From a bacterium 0.1xD8-71 (lineage in GTDB: Bacteria; Bacillota; Clostridia; Lachnospirales; Lachnospiraceae), in assembly GCA_003612405.1 (NCBI GenBank), contig RAYR01000019.1, positions 42,725-106,724 of the forward strand: 64,000 bases of DNA, read 5' to 3'. This document shows positions 35,751 to 45,405 of this stretch, piece after piece; positions within the stretch are counted from its first letter, which is position 1; every line of letters begins with the position of its first letter. The translations under genes were made by a program, and so were the position numbers. Below the pieces are notes generated by a model. That model did no database searches. It saw nothing but the letters and a program-made list of their open reading frames with translations, and was not told the origin of the DNA.

Positions 35751-37256
35751 ATGTCACAGATTCAGGTATCCAATCTGACTTTTTCCTATGATACCAGTTA
35801 CGATAACATTTTTGAAAACGCATCTTTTACCATTGACACCGACTGGAAAATCGGTCTGATCGGCAGAAACGGCAAAGGGAAAACCACATTTTTGAATCTG
35901 CTGCTCGGCAGATATGAATTTCGCGGATCCATCAGTCATTCCACCTGTTTTGACTATTTCCCCTGCCCGGTCACACAGGCGCAGTGCAAATTACTCACAG
36001 TAGATCTGGCGCAGCAGCTGATCCCGGATTTTGAACTCTGGAAAGTCTGCCGGGAACTGGACAGTCTGCAAGCTGACGCCGGAATTCTCTACAGACCTTA
36101 TGAGACTCTCAGTCACGGAGAACGTACGAAAGTGATGCTGGCTCTGCTTTTTTCACGGGACAATCATTTCCTGCTGATCGACGAGCCGACCAACCATCTG
36201 GATATAGGCGCCAGAACACTGCTAAGGGACTATCTGCGCGGAAAAAAGGGATTTCTTCTGGTCTCCCATGACCGGTGGCTTTTAAACGAATCTGTCGATC
36301 ATGTACTGGTGTTGAACCGCAGCACAATCCGTGTGGAAAAGGGCAATTTCGACAGTTGGTATATCAACAAAGAAAAGCAGGACAGCTTTGAACAGGCCGA
36401 AAATGAAAAACTGAAAAAGGAAATCGGCAAACTAAAGGAAGCCGCAAGGCGCACCGCCATGTGGGCCGACAAGGCGGAAGGCCGTAAAATCGGTTTTGAT
36501 CCCGCCAAAGAACACGACCGCTTCATAGGCACCCGTGCCTATATTGGGGCCAAGTCCGCCCGGATGCAGCAACAGCGCAAAAACCTGGACAACAGGCGCA
36601 CAGCCGCCATCAAAGAAAAAGAAACCCTGCTCAAAGATATTGAAACCGTGTCAGACTTAAAGCTTCCTACCCTGACACACCATAAGCAGATTCTGGTGCG
36701 GACAGATAAATTATGTCTTGGATATGGTGCAGCCATCGTCCTGCAAGACCTCACTTTTGCACTTGGGCAGGGTGACCGTATCTGGCTGAAAGGTCCCAAC
36801 GGCTGCGGAAAATCCACACTGATCAAAGCCATCCTTGGAGATCCTTGCGTAACGGTATCCGGTGAACTGAGTCTTGCAAGCGGCCTGAAAATATCCTATA
36901 TCAACCAGGATACCTCTCAGATAAGCGGCCGCCTGAATGATTACATCCGCCTGACAGACATTGACGAGAGTCTTTTTAAGGCTATATTGCGGCAGCTTGA
37001 CTTCTCGCGCACACAATTTGACAAACCTATGGAGGAATATTCTGAAGGACAGAAAAAGAAAGTACTGCTGGCCACAAGTCTGCTTACCCCAGCCCATCTC
37101 TACATCTGGGATGAACCGCTTAATTATATTGATATCTTTTCCAGGATGCAGCTGGAAAAGCTGATCCTGACACACTGCCCCACCCTGCTTTTTGTGGAGC
37201 ATGACAGAACATTCGGGGAAAAAATGGCAACCGGGACAGTGGAATTGAAATTATAA
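35751..37256 (+). CDS. ABC-F ATPase of the Lsa family (ribosomal protection type)
   Basis: A 501-residue cytoplasmic protein with two ABC domains and no membrane segments. Domain 1 has Walker A GRNGKGKTT and signature LSHGERTK; domain 2 has GPNGCGKST and YSEGQKKK. The interdomain linker is about 90 residues, charged and helical, with RMQQQRKNLDNR. The N-terminus (SNLTFSYD...WKIGLIGRNGKGKTT) is closest to Lsa/Vga-type proteins that dislodge lincosamides, streptogramin A and pleuromutilins from the ribosome. The leader with tandem terminators supports drug-inducible control. Resistance is inferred by family; housekeeping ABC-F function cannot be excluded. AAGGGAG precedes ATG 35751. Confidence 0.85.
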   Translation: MSQIQVSNLTFSYDTSYDNIFENASFTIDTDWKIGLIGRNGKGKTTFLNLLLGRYEFRGSISHSTCFDYFPCPVTQAQCKLLTVDLAQQLIPDFELWKVCRELDSLQADAGILYRPYETLSHGERTKVMLALLFSRDNHFLLIDEPTNHLDIGARTLLRDYLRGKKGFLLVSHDRWLLNESVDHVLVLNRSTIRVEKGNFDSWYINKEKQDSFEQAENEKLKKEIGKLKEAARRTAMWADKAEGRKIGFDPAKEHDRFIGTRAYIGAKSARMQQQRKNLDNRRTAAIKEKETLLKDIETVSDLKLPTLTHHKQILVRTDKLCLGYGAAIVLQDLTFALGQGDRIWLKGPNGCGKSTLIKAILGDPCVTVSGELSLASGLKISYINQDTSQISGRLNDYIRLTDIDESLFKAILRQLDFSRTQFDKPMEEYSEGQKKKVLLATSLLTPAHLYIWDEPLNYIDIFSRMQLEKLILTHCPTLLFVEHDRTFGEKMATGTVELKL

Positions 37257-37317
37257 AAATTTTTTTATATTTTCTTTCTTTTTTCTTTCTAATTTTGTCA
37301 CATCCCATTCACAAATT

Positions 37318-37464
37318 GTGTGTATAGTAATAACTGTAGTTAAGACAGAGCCGAATCAAAGAATCCGGCCCGCAAGAATATCCTACATAGATTCTAAAGC
37401 GGTGGTTACTACACTATCAATGGAGTCGCCGGTGCTGAACCTGGTGCCGACCGACTTCGACTAA
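37318..37464 (+). other. Possible small reading frame in the 357-base gap after the ABC-F gene
   Basis: From GTG 37318 to TAA 37462-37464 the frame stays open for 48 codons, with further in-frame starts GTG 37402 and ATG 37420. The last 14 codons (MESPVLNLVPTDFD) use almost only G/C-ending codons, unlike surrounding intergenic DNA. No strong ribosome binding site is seen; GCGGTGG before ATG 37420 is poorly spaced. The second frame across the same stretch is also open, so a structured RNA is an equal possibility. TTGACA occurs at about 37491. The remainder of 37257-37613 is AT-rich, ending in a terminator. Confidence 0.3.
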
Positions 37465-37537
37465 CCATAACAGTGCATTTAGCCAATGCCTGTTGACATA
37501 TATAGAGTACTGATACATTTCTATCCTTCTCACACAT

Positions 37538-37570
37538 AGAAAACGGCGTTCCATACGGACGCCGTTTTCT
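37538..37570. terminator. Bidirectional terminator between the 37.4-kb region and spmB
   Basis: AGAAAACGGCGT pairs perfectly with ACGCCGTTTTCT around loop TCCATACGG. U-rich ends arise in both directions, so it can serve spmB (minus) and plus-strand transcripts. Confidence 0.85.
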
Positions 37571-37613
37571 ACATTATTATCATTTTCTTTTCTATGACCT
37601 GCACTCATTGCAA

Positions 37614-38144
37614 TCACACCAACATCCCTGCCAATACGATACTGGCTATAATCCCCGCCAATGTGGCAAGCAGCGCGCCTTTCAAAGTATAGCGTGTCTT
37701 CGTGACTTTCGCCGCCAGAAAATAGACACTCATGGTATAAAATATTGTTTCTGTACAGCTCATCATAATAGAGGTCGTCAATCCCACCAGGGAATCCGGC
37801 CCATGATTCTTAAAGATATCCAGTACCAGCCCGGTGGCCGCCGAAGAAGAAAACATCTTCACAAGCATCAGGGGAATCAGCTCTGAAGAAAACCCAAGCC
37901 TTACCGCTATCCCGCCAAACAATCCGCCTATAAACTCCAGAAATCCCGATGCCCGCAGCACACCCACCGACACCATCAGGCCAATCAGTGTAGGCATGAT
38001 CTGAATCACCGTGTGAAAGCCATCTTTGGCTCCCTTGATGAAATCCTCATACACATCACAACGATTCGCAATTCCATATGCTACGATATAAAAGATGATG
38101 ACCGGGATGATGATATTAGAAACATTGGATAATACGGAAGCCAT
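37614..38144 (-). CDS. spmB: Spore maturation protein B
   Basis: A 176-residue membrane protein of the nucleoside-recognition (Gate) family with four to five helices, including PTLIGLMVSVGVLRASGFLEF and the conserved SSAATGLVLDIFKNHGPDS segment typical of SpmB, which with SpmA promotes spore-core dehydration. AGGTG precedes ATG 38144. The usual upstream partner spmA is absent: 38145-38291 contains no gene, only a paired-hairpin repeat. SpmA may be elsewhere. The gene is evidence for a spore-forming host. Confidence 0.87.
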   Translation of the reverse strand: MASVLSNVSNIIIPVIIFYIVAYGIANRCDVYEDFIKGAKDGFHTVIQIMPTLIGLMVSVGVLRASGFLEFIGGLFGGIAVRLGFSSELIPLMLVKMFSSSAATGLVLDIFKNHGPDSLVGLTTSIMMSCTETIFYTMSVYFLAAKVTKTRYTLKGALLATLAGIIASIVLAGMLV

Positions 38145-38205
38145 ACATGCACCTGTCAGATCTTTTATAAAAATCTATGCAGAGCGGCGGATTATTATTA
38201 TAATA

Positions 38206-38256
38206 AAAGTAAATTTGCTTCGCAAATCAACTTTACGAGGACTGCTTCGCATCCTT
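38206..38256 (+). repeat. Paired TTCG-hairpin repeat, copy A
   Basis: Two stem-loops in a row: ATTTGC-TTC-GCAAAT enclosed by AAAGT/ACTTT, then AGGA...GCTTCGC...TCCT. A second copy at 48530-48578 has the same order (GTAAATT, TTCG loop, AACTT-CGAG or AACCTTGCGAG, GCTTCGC) but changed, still complementary stem bases. It lies between divergent spmB and the esterase gene. Confidence 0.6.
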
Positions 38257-38291
38257 GGATATAATCTGTGAAATCCAGGAGGATTCTCAAT

Positions 38292-39413
38292 ATGATAAAC
38301 AAAACAACCTATTATCCCTTATCGGAAGTGCCTCACTACAAAGTTCATGGACGAACTGTCCCCGGTGTCTGTCCCCTGCCTCTTTTCTTTAACGGGAGTG
38401 CCGTTGAAATAAATGTATCCGGTTCAGAACTATGGATTGATATCGAAGTTGGTTATCACATACACGAAATATGGATTACCTGTGAGGTTAATAACGAACT
38501 GATGAGCAGACAGATGCTCATGCCGGGCAGATATACGCTGTGCCTGTTTCGGGGCATGAGTCCAGATGCCGTTAAAAATGTGCGTTTTACCCGCGAACTT
38601 CAGGCTATGACGGAAGATGAAGACTGCTTTCTTCTGATTCACGGATTACAGACGGATGGTTCTTTTCATCCCGTTCCCAGGAAAAAATATACTCTGGAAT
38701 TTGTAGGCGACAGCATTACTTCCGGCGAGGGAACCTATGGTGCCAGGGAAGATACGGACTGGATTCCCATGTATATGGGCTACAGCCGCAACTACGCCAA
38801 AATGGTATCCGAAGCCCTCAATGCAGACGCCTATCTGATCTCCCAGGGAGGCTGGGGCGTACTTTCCAGTTGGGACGCCAACCCCCACTGCAATATCCCT
38901 TCCCGTTATGAAATGCTCTGCGGACTCTGCCGCGGCCCCGTCAACGAAAAGCTGGGCGCTTTTGAACCATATGACTTCACAGGCAGAAAAATCGACGCGC
39001 TGATCGTCAACCTCGGCACCAACGATGCCTCCGCTTTCGCCCAGCCCGCCTGGTCAGATCCTGTCACAGGAGGAACTTTTGAACAACGTCTGAATGAGGA
39101 CGGCACTTTCCAGGAAGATGACCTGAACCGCTTCAAGGAAGCCGTCATCAACTTCCTGAAAATGCTTCGCCATAATAATCCGCAGGCACATATCGTCTGG
39201 TGTTACGGGATGCTTGGTTACGATCTCTCCCTGGCCATCAATGATGCCATCAACCAGTATACCGCACAAACCAAAGACCACAACGTTATCTTCCTGCAAC
39301 TTCCGGACACTACTACGGAAACAGTAGGCTCCCACGCGCACCCCGGCGAGAAATCCCACCGGCGCGCCGCGCAGGTAATCATAGAATATCTGCAAAAATA
39401 TTTAACGTTCTAG
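38292..39413 (+). CDS. SGNH hydrolase, carbohydrate esterase family 2-like
   Basis: A 373-residue protein without signal peptide. An N-terminal beta-sandwich of about 120 residues is followed by an SGNH domain: nucleophile serine in VGDSITSGEG, GQ-block region SQGGWGV, NLGTNDASAF, and the C-terminal catalytic histidine in HAHPGEKSH. This two-domain order is that of CE2 acetyl-xylan/deacetylating esterases. AGGAGG lies nine bases before ATG 38292; a GTG eight codons earlier overlaps the ribosome binding site and is rejected. The 3' end overlaps the convergent ROK kinase by 12 bases. Substrate is probably an acetylated oligosaccharide inside the cell. Confidence 0.85.
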   Translation: MINKTTYYPLSEVPHYKVHGRTVPGVCPLPLFFNGSAVEINVSGSELWIDIEVGYHIHEIWITCEVNNELMSRQMLMPGRYTLCLFRGMSPDAVKNVRFTRELQAMTEDEDCFLLIHGLQTDGSFHPVPRKKYTLEFVGDSITSGEGTYGAREDTDWIPMYMGYSRNYAKMVSEALNADAYLISQGGWGVLSSWDANPHCNIPSRYEMLCGLCRGPVNEKLGAFEPYDFTGRKIDALIVNLGTNDASAFAQPAWSDPVTGGTFEQRLNEDGTFQEDDLNRFKEAVINFLKMLRHNNPQAHIVWCYGMLGYDLSLAINDAINQYTAQTKDHNVIFLQLPDTTTETVGSHAHPGEKSHRRAAQVIIEYLQKYLTF

Positions 39414-40274
39414 TTCCATCATGCCAAGCTTCAGTGCTCCCATGATGCCCTGCTTATCATCAAGACTCTGCACCACGATATAAGTGTCAAGATCTTCCAG
39501 TTCCCTGGTCTTGATATAACCGTTTAAAAGTGCCTTGAATTTCTCACGCACCAACGGCAGAAGCTGTGTCTGGTGCATGACGCCGCCGCCCAGAATAATG
39601 CGCTGGGGAGATAATGTCATGGTATAGTCCACAAGCGCCTGCGCAATATATTCAGCCTCCATCTCCCAGACTTCCGGCCTGTCGGCCAATTCGATGGCTT
39701 TTTTACCCCATCTGCCTTCGATGGCCGGCCCGGCAGCCAGTCCCTCCATACAGTTTGCGTGGAATGGGCAGAACCCTTTGTAAGTATCCTGGGGCAGACG
39801 GTTTAAGAGAACATGGCCTCCTTCCGGATGCATCATGCCGTGAATCAGTCTGCCATCCACAATGGCACCTACACCCACACCGGTCCCGATAGTGATATAG
39901 ATACAGCTGTGCAGGCCTTTCGCAATCCCCCAGGTATACTCTCCGAGCGCTGAACCATTCACATCCGTATCAAATCCTACCGGTACCCCCAGCTTATCCT
40001 TAAACGCTCCTACGATATTATAATTCTGCCACGCCAGCTTCGGCGTTGTGGTAATATAACCGTAAGTCTCAGAATCCCTGTTCACATCAATGGGGCCGAA
40101 ACATCCGATTCCAAGGGCCTCAATTCCTTTTCCCTCAAAAAACTCCAGCAGTTTTGGCACTGTAATCTCCGGTGTCTGTGTGGGAATGGAAATCTGTTCC
40201 TTGATTTCCCCGTTCTCATTACCGATCGCACACACCATCTTGGTGCCGCCCGCTTCCAATGCTCCTAATACCAT
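39402..40274 (-). CDS. ROK-family sugar kinase (fructokinase-like)
   Basis: A 290-residue ROK kinase with LGALEAGGTKMVCAIG (phosphate loop), catalytic aspartate in GFDTDVNGSALGE, ITIGTGVGVGAIVDGRLIHG, and the zinc-binding cluster (GGHV...CPFHANCMEGLAAGPAI). The sequence is closest to Firmicutes fructokinases (ScrK/GmuE type), which make fructose 6-phosphate. GGAGGAG precedes ATG 40274; the longer frame upstream lacks a start with ribosome binding site. It could phosphorylate fructose released by the nearby sucrose-active GH13 enzyme. Confidence 0.88.
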   Translation of the reverse strand: MVLGALEAGGTKMVCAIGNENGEIKEQISIPTQTPEITVPKLLEFFEGKGIEALGIGCFGPIDVNRDSETYGYITTTPKLAWQNYNIVGAFKDKLGVPVGFDTDVNGSALGEYTWGIAKGLHSCIYITIGTGVGVGAIVDGRLIHGMMHPEGGHVLLNRLPQDTYKGFCPFHANCMEGLAAGPAIEGRWGKKAIELADRPEVWEMEAEYIAQALVDYTMTLSPQRIILGGGVMHQTQLLPLVREKFKALLNGYIKTRELEDLDTYIVVQSLDDKQGIMGALKLGMMELER

Positions 40275-40349
40275 GTCTCCTCCGTTCCGAATCCGCCGCC
40301 GCAGACTCTGCCTTTTATTCTTTCCGAAATAATCACATCCCGATATCAT

Positions 40350-41723
40350 TCACGCCATGGCCGCCGCAATATCCCTCGCTACATACACACCGCTGGCAGA
40401 TGCATGGGACAGAGAATGTGTCACACCGCTGCCGTCACCGATAATATAGAGCCCCTTATACTTGGTCTCCAGGTGCTCATTGATCTCCACTTCCATGTTG
40501 TAGAACTTCACTTCCACACCATAAAGTAACGTATCATCATTGGCGGTACCCGGCGCAATCTTATCAAGCGCATAGATCATCTCGATAATCCCATCCAGAA
40601 TCCGCTTGGGGAGTACCAGGCTCAAATCTCCCGGCGTAGCTGCAAGTGTAGGCTCTATCACACCTTCCTCAATACGCTTGGCATTACTCCGTCTTCCCCG
40701 CACCAGATCTCCGAAACGCTGTACAATGACACCGCCGCCCAGCATATTGGAAAGTCTTGCAATACTCTCCCCGTAGCCATTGCTGTCCTTAAAAGGTTCT
40801 GAGAAATGTTTTGCCACCAGCAGCGCAAAGTTTGTGTTGTTAGTCCGCTTATCCATGCCCTCATAGCTGTGTCCGTTTACCGTCACAATGCCGTTCGTAT
40901 TCTCATTGACCACAATCCCATAAGGATTCATACAGAAAGTTCTTACACTGTCCTCAAATTTCTCTGTGCGGTAAACAATCTTACTCTCATACAGTTCATC
41001 TGTCAGATGGGAAAAGATCACCGCCGGAATCTCCACACGCACACCAATGTCCACACGGTTTGACTTTGTAGGAATGGAAAGTTCCCCGCACACTTTCTCC
41101 ATCCATTTGCTGCCGCTTCTCCCAACGGATATAATACACCTGTCACAATCGTAGGACTCCTTTTCGGTAATCACCCGATAACCGTCCTGGATCACTTCTA
41201 CTGTCCTAACCGGCGTATCAAAACAGAAGTCAACTTTCTCTTTCAAAGCCGCATACAGATTCTCCAGCACGATATAATTAATATCCGTACCCAGATGTCT
41301 GACCGAAGCATCTAACAGATTAAGGCTGTTTTGCAGGCACAGTTTCTTAAACTGTGTCCCGGCAGTGGAATACAGCTTTGTGCCTTCACCGCCATACTTC
41401 ATATTGATGTCGTCCACATACTGCATCAGTTCGATAGCTTTTTTCTTGCCCACATGCTCATGAAGCGTGCCGCCAAAATCATTGGTAATATTATATTTCC
41501 CGTCAGAAAATGCCCCGGCGCCGCCAAAGCCGCTCATAATAGAACAGCTTTTACAGTTGATACAGCTCTTTACTTTATCGCCGTCAATCGGGCAGTGACG
41601 CTTCTCCAGCGCATGGCCGGACTCAAAAACCGCTATCTTCAGATTTTCTTTTTGTTGTATCAGTTCATAAGCCGAATAAATCCCTCCCGGCCCGGCACCG
41701 ATAATAATTACATCGTATTTCAT
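40350..41723 (-). CDS. FAD-dependent dehydrogenase-like protein (COG2509 type)
   Basis: A 457-residue flavoprotein. The N-terminal dinucleotide motif is YDVIIIGAGPGGIYSAYEL, followed near residue 50-70 by a cysteine cluster (C-x2-C-x2-C) and the phrase MSGFGGAGAFSDGKYN typical of the uncharacterised FAD-dependent dehydrogenase family widespread in Firmicutes. The C-terminus ends GLYIIGDGSGVTHSLSHASASG, where the second FAD contact lies. GGAGG precedes ATG 41723; a longer open frame upstream is not supported. Substrate unknown; cytosolic. Confidence 0.85.
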   Translation of the reverse strand: MKYDVIIIGAGPGGIYSAYELIQQKENLKIAVFESGHALEKRHCPIDGDKVKSCINCKSCSIMSGFGGAGAFSDGKYNITNDFGGTLHEHVGKKKAIELMQYVDDINMKYGGEGTKLYSTAGTQFKKLCLQNSLNLLDASVRHLGTDINYIVLENLYAALKEKVDFCFDTPVRTVEVIQDGYRVITEKESYDCDRCIISVGRSGSKWMEKVCGELSIPTKSNRVDIGVRVEIPAVIFSHLTDELYESKIVYRTEKFEDSVRTFCMNPYGIVVNENTNGIVTVNGHSYEGMDKRTNNTNFALLVAKHFSEPFKDSNGYGESIARLSNMLGGGVIVQRFGDLVRGRRSNAKRIEEGVIEPTLAATPGDLSLVLPKRILDGIIEMIYALDKIAPGTANDDTLLYGVEVKFYNMEVEINEHLETKYKGLYIIGDGSGVTHSLSHASASGVYVARDIAAAMA

Positions 41724-41967
41724 AATCATCCTCCATGTCAGAGCTGTCTGCATATGCTGGAAATAATTATACCATACAACTTTCTGCATGTCATTATTGT
41801 CCACAGTAAACTTTACAGGCAGTTTAGTTGTTCTATAATTGAAATTCAAGGGACAATATGGTATACTTTCATTCAAAGTGGATAAATCTAATCATCTGCA
41901 TTATTATCCATACAAGTGCATGGATATATCTTCATAGATACATGTAATACAATGGGGAGGAATTTTA

Positions 41968-44505
41968 GTGAGCACCAAAAAAAGAAAAAGAATTATATTG
42001 ACAGGATTTTCAGTCCTGATCGTGGTCAGTATCCTTGTATTCAGCTTATCTTCCTTAATCATAGCAAAAAAAAGTAATGATGCGATCAGTCAGGTCGGTG
42101 AAATCTATACCCACGCCATGGCCGAACAGTTACAACAGACATTTGATGCCGTAATCAGTATGCAGGTTTTTCAATTACAGGGAATTGTCGACCGCACGCC
42201 GCCCGACAGTCCACTTTCCAAAGAAGAAATGCTTGATGAGCTTATAGAGAGTGCCAGAGTACGTAATTTTACTTATCTTGCCCTCTACACGGAAGATGGA
42301 GAACGAGAAATTATTTATGGTGATCCTTTAGATTATTTTAGTGAAAGTACCTTCTATACAGTATTAAAGAACAGCCGGCAGCGCGTATTTTCCGGATATA
42401 GCAACGACGAGCGGATGTTATGCCTGCTGATCGATGCCCAATATCCCATGGAGAACGGAAAAACCAGTTCCGCTATGGTAGCCGGGCTCCCTATGAGTTA
42501 TCTGGAAACTGTATTATCCTTAAATGACAGTAATACCGGCATGTATTCCTTTATTATCCGCAGAGACGGTACCTATGTCATCAGAAATATGGATGATGAC
42601 AATTACTTTGACCGCATCACGGAGATTTTCTCCGAATCGAAAAACGAGTCAAAAGACACCTACATAGAAGAATTAAGAACAGCACTGGATACGGATGCCG
42701 ATTATTCCACACTTGTTTATAACGGAAAGGAATATGAGTATCTGTTATGTACACATCTGCCGGATTCGGAATGGTATCTGGTTTCCGTCATGCCCTTTGG
42801 TCTGTTGGAAAATATTGTAAACGATATGAATATACAACGTCAGGTCATTATTCTGGTCATGGCCGGGGTAATATTGGTTGGTATCATTATTATATTCTTT
42901 ATCTATTACAGAATATCACAGCAGCAATTAAGGGAATTAGAGATAGCAGAACACGAAGCTGTGCAGGCCAACAAAGCAAAGAGTGAATTTCTCTCCAGCA
43001 TGAGTCACGATATCCGGACTCCTATGAACGGCATAGTCGGTATGACAGCTATTGCCATGGCCAATATCAATGATATGACCAAGGTGAAAGAATGTCTTGG
43101 CAAGATAACCCTGTCCAGTAAACATCTTCTTGGCCTGATCAATGATGTCCTGGATATGTCCAAAATTGAAAGCGGTAAATTATCTCTGAATATGAACCAG
43201 ATCTCCCTCCGGGAAGCCATGGAAAGTATTGTCAATATTGTGCAGCCACAGATTAAATCAAGGAATCTGCATTTTGATATCTTTATTCAGAAAATACTGG
43301 CAGAAGAAATATACTGCGATAATGTCCGCTTGAATCAGGTACTGATAAACCTTTTATCCAATGCCATAAAATTTACCCCGGAGGGCGGTAACATTCATGT
43401 CCATCTGGAACAGGAGGCTTCTCCGAAGGGCGACAATTATGTGAGATGCCATTTCCGGGTAAAGGACAGCGGCATCGGTATGACCCCGGAATTTCAGGAA
43501 AAGATTTTTGATACATTTACCAGGGAAAAGAAATCACAGGTTGATAAAACGGAGGGAACCGGCCTCGGCATGGCTATCACCAAGGCCATTGTAGACACCA
43601 TGGGCGGCACCATTGAATTACACAGCGAGCCCGAAAAAGGCAGTGAATTCCACATCACCCTGGATTTTGAAAAAGCAACGGTCAAAGAGGAAGACATGGT
43701 ACTTCCGCCCTGGAAAGTGCTGGTGGTCGATAACAATGAAGATCTTTGTAAAGCGACTGTCTCTTCTTTGAAAGACATCGGTATTGAAGCGCAATGGGCA
43801 ACAAACGGCCAGACCGCTGTGGACATGGTAAAAACACACCATGAAAGAGGGGATGGCTATGAAATTGTTCTCCTGGACTGGAAGATGCCCGGTATGGACG
43901 GTTTGCAGACAGCCAGGGAAATGCGGAAGCATCTGGGCGAAGAAGTACCTATTTTGATTATTTCCGCCTATGACTGGAGCGATATCGAAAAAGAAGCCCT
44001 CGAGGCAGGCGTGCAAGGATTTATCTCCAAGCCGTTATTTAAATCCAATCTCTTCCTGGGGCTGAGCCGCTATATGACAAATAACCCGGAAGAAGAACAA
44101 AAACCTGAATCCCGTACAATCGACTTTACCGGTAAGCGCATCCTGTTATCTGAGGACAATGACTTAAACTGGGAAATCGCGGAGACGATTCTGTCAGAAG
44201 TCGGATTTGAACTGGAGCGGGCTGAGAACGGTCAGATCTGTGTTGACAAATTCTCGCAGTCCGAACCCGGATTTTATGACATCATCCTTATGGATATCCG
44301 GATGCCTGTCATGAACGGTTATGAGGCCGCAAAAGCAATCCGTGCCCTGGAGCGTCCGGATGCAAAACTGCCGATTATCGCCATGACAGCTGACGCTTTC
44401 TCTGACGATATTCAAAGATGCCTTGACTGCGGCATGAACGAACATGTAGCAAAACCGATTGATATGAACAGACTTACACAGATACTCAAAAAATATCTGT
44501 TTTAA
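41968..44505 (+). CDS. Hybrid sensor histidine kinase with two receiver domains
   Basis: An 845-residue protein. TM1 about residues 9-31, an extracellular dCache-like sensor about 35-280, TM2 about 288-312, HisKA with [17 protein letters not shown] (about residue 343-358), HATPase with [16 protein letters not shown] and GTGLGMAI, then two receiver domains with phosphoacceptor aspartates in [13 protein letters not shown] and [13 protein letters not shown]. It starts at GTG 41968 (GGGGAGG seven bases before). No output domain is present, so it probably signals through phosphotransfer to another protein. It is followed 20 bases later by a soluble chemoreceptor-like protein, probably cotranscribed. 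Ligand unknown. Confidence 0.92.
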   Translation: MSTKKRKRIILTGFSVLIVVSILVFSLSSLIIAKKSNDAISQVGEIYTHAMAEQLQQTFDAVISMQVFQLQGIVDRTPPDSPLSKEEMLDELIESARVRNFTYLALYTEDGEREIIYGDPLDYFSESTFYTVLKNSRQRVFSGYSNDERMLCLLIDAQYPMENGKTSSAMVAGLPMSYLETVLSLNDSNTGMYSFIIRRDGTYVIRNMDDDNYFDRITEIFSESKNESKDTYIEELRTALDTDADYSTLVYNGKEYEYLLCTHLPDSEWYLVSVMPFGLLENIVNDMNIQRQVIILVMAGVILVGIIIIFFIYYRISQQQLRELEIAEHEAVQANKAKSEFLSSMSHDIRTPMNGIVGMTAIAMANINDMTKVKECLGKITLSSKHLLGLINDVLDMSKIESGKLSLNMNQISLREAMESIVNIVQPQIKSRNLHFDIFIQKILAEEIYCDNVRLNQVLINLLSNAIKFTPEGGNIHVHLEQEASPKGDNYVRCHFRVKDSGIGMTPEFQEKIFDTFTREKKSQVDKTEGTGLGMAITKAIVDTMGGTIELHSEPEKGSEFHITLDFEKATVKEEDMVLPPWKVLVVDNNEDLCKATVSSLKDIGIEAQWATNGQTAVDMVKTHHERGDGYEIVLLDWKMPGMDGLQTAREMRKHLGEEVPILIISAYDWSDIEKEALEAGVQGFISKPLFKSNLFLGLSRYMTNNPEEEQKPESRTIDFTGKRILLSEDNDLNWEIAETILSEVGFELERAENGQICVDKFSQSEPGFYDIILMDIRMPVMNGYEAAKAIRALERPDAKLPIIAMTADAFSDDIQRCLDCGMNEHVAKPIDMNRLTQILKKYLF

Positions 44506-44525
44506 TCACAGGAGGAAAACTTATC

Positions 44526-45344
44526 ATGAATACCACATTACAGTACATAGTTGACAATCTCGATATTATAAGTCAGTTATTTGATAAAGATCTGCTTATT
44601 TCCGTGATGGACAGAGACGGTGTTGTACAGGGCTATTCTCTCCCGGAAGGCATACCGCCGCAGACAGAAATAGGCTCTGTTTTTCACGATCCCAGCGGAA
44701 TCTTTGATGAGGTTATCTGCAAAGGCGTCACGAAACATAATTATCTGCCCAAAGAAGTGCTGGGGTTTCCGATTGAAGGAAATCTTGTCCCTATCAAAGA
44801 AGACGGGCATGTGGTAGGCTGTATTGTCTGCACTTACTCTGTGGAGGGCAAAGAACAGATTAAGGATATTGCCGGAAGATTTCAGGCATCCATTCAGGAA
44901 ATCGACAATTCTATCCAGGATGTTGTCGGCGGCATCGAAAATCTGTTTCATATGCTGACAGAAATGAATAAGATGACTTCGGATGTGGAAAAGGATGTCA
45001 ATGGCGCCACAGGCGTTGTCGCCAATATCAGCAGCAACGCATCCCATTCTAATATTCTTGCATTAAACGCTTCCATCGAAGCGGCTCGAAGCGGTGAAGC
45101 CGGACGAGGATTTGCAGTGGTTGCTTCAGAGATGGGTAAGCTGGCCAAGGACAGCGGCACTTCCGCAACAGAAATAAAGAAGACCCTGGCTGTCATTGTA
45201 GAACACCTGGAATCCATTACAGAATCTATTAAAGAGGCAAATGATGTGGCTAAAAGCCATATCGACAATATAGGTTCTATTCGGGATGCTCTGCAACAGA
45301 CTATCTCGATTGCAAAAGAACTGGAGAATGATATCAAAATATAA
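44526..45344 (+). CDS. Soluble methyl-accepting chemotaxis-like protein
   Basis: A 272-residue protein without membrane helices. Residues 1-110 form a small sensor domain ([16 protein letters not shown]...[24 protein letters not shown]-like in pattern). Residues about 130-272 are a shortened chemoreceptor signalling domain with the tip sequence [34 protein letters not shown] precedes ATG 44526. It follows the hybrid kinase with a short gap, so a role as a cytoplasmic signal carrier linked to that kinase or to CheA is plausible. The signalling helices are shorter than in full receptors. Confidence 0.88.
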   Translation: MNTTLQYIVDNLDIISQLFDKDLLISVMDRDGVVQGYSLPEGIPPQTEIGSVFHDPSGIFDEVICKGVTKHNYLPKEVLGFPIEGNLVPIKEDGHVVGCIVCTYSVEGKEQIKDIAGRFQASIQEIDNSIQDVVGGIENLFHMLTEMNKMTSDVEKDVNGATGVVANISSNASHSNILALNASIEAARSGEAGRGFAVVASEMGKLAKDSGTSATEIKKTLAVIVEHLESITESIKEANDVAKSHIDNIGSIRDALQQTISIAKELENDIKI

Positions 45345-45360
45345 ATGACATGCCAAACGA

Positions 45361-45393
45361 AGGCGGCCTGGAAATGGCCGCCTGTTTTTATTT
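45361..45393 (+). terminator. Terminator after soluble chemoreceptor gene
   Basis: AGGCGGCC, loop TGGAAAT, GGCCGCCT, then GTTTTTATTTT. Confidence 0.88.
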
Positions 45394-45405
45394 TACAACA
45401 TGATT

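Noticed and set aside
37417..37617. 66-codon minus-strand frame downstream of spmB
   Set aside because: It overlaps the end of spmB and runs through the bidirectional terminator; no protein features.
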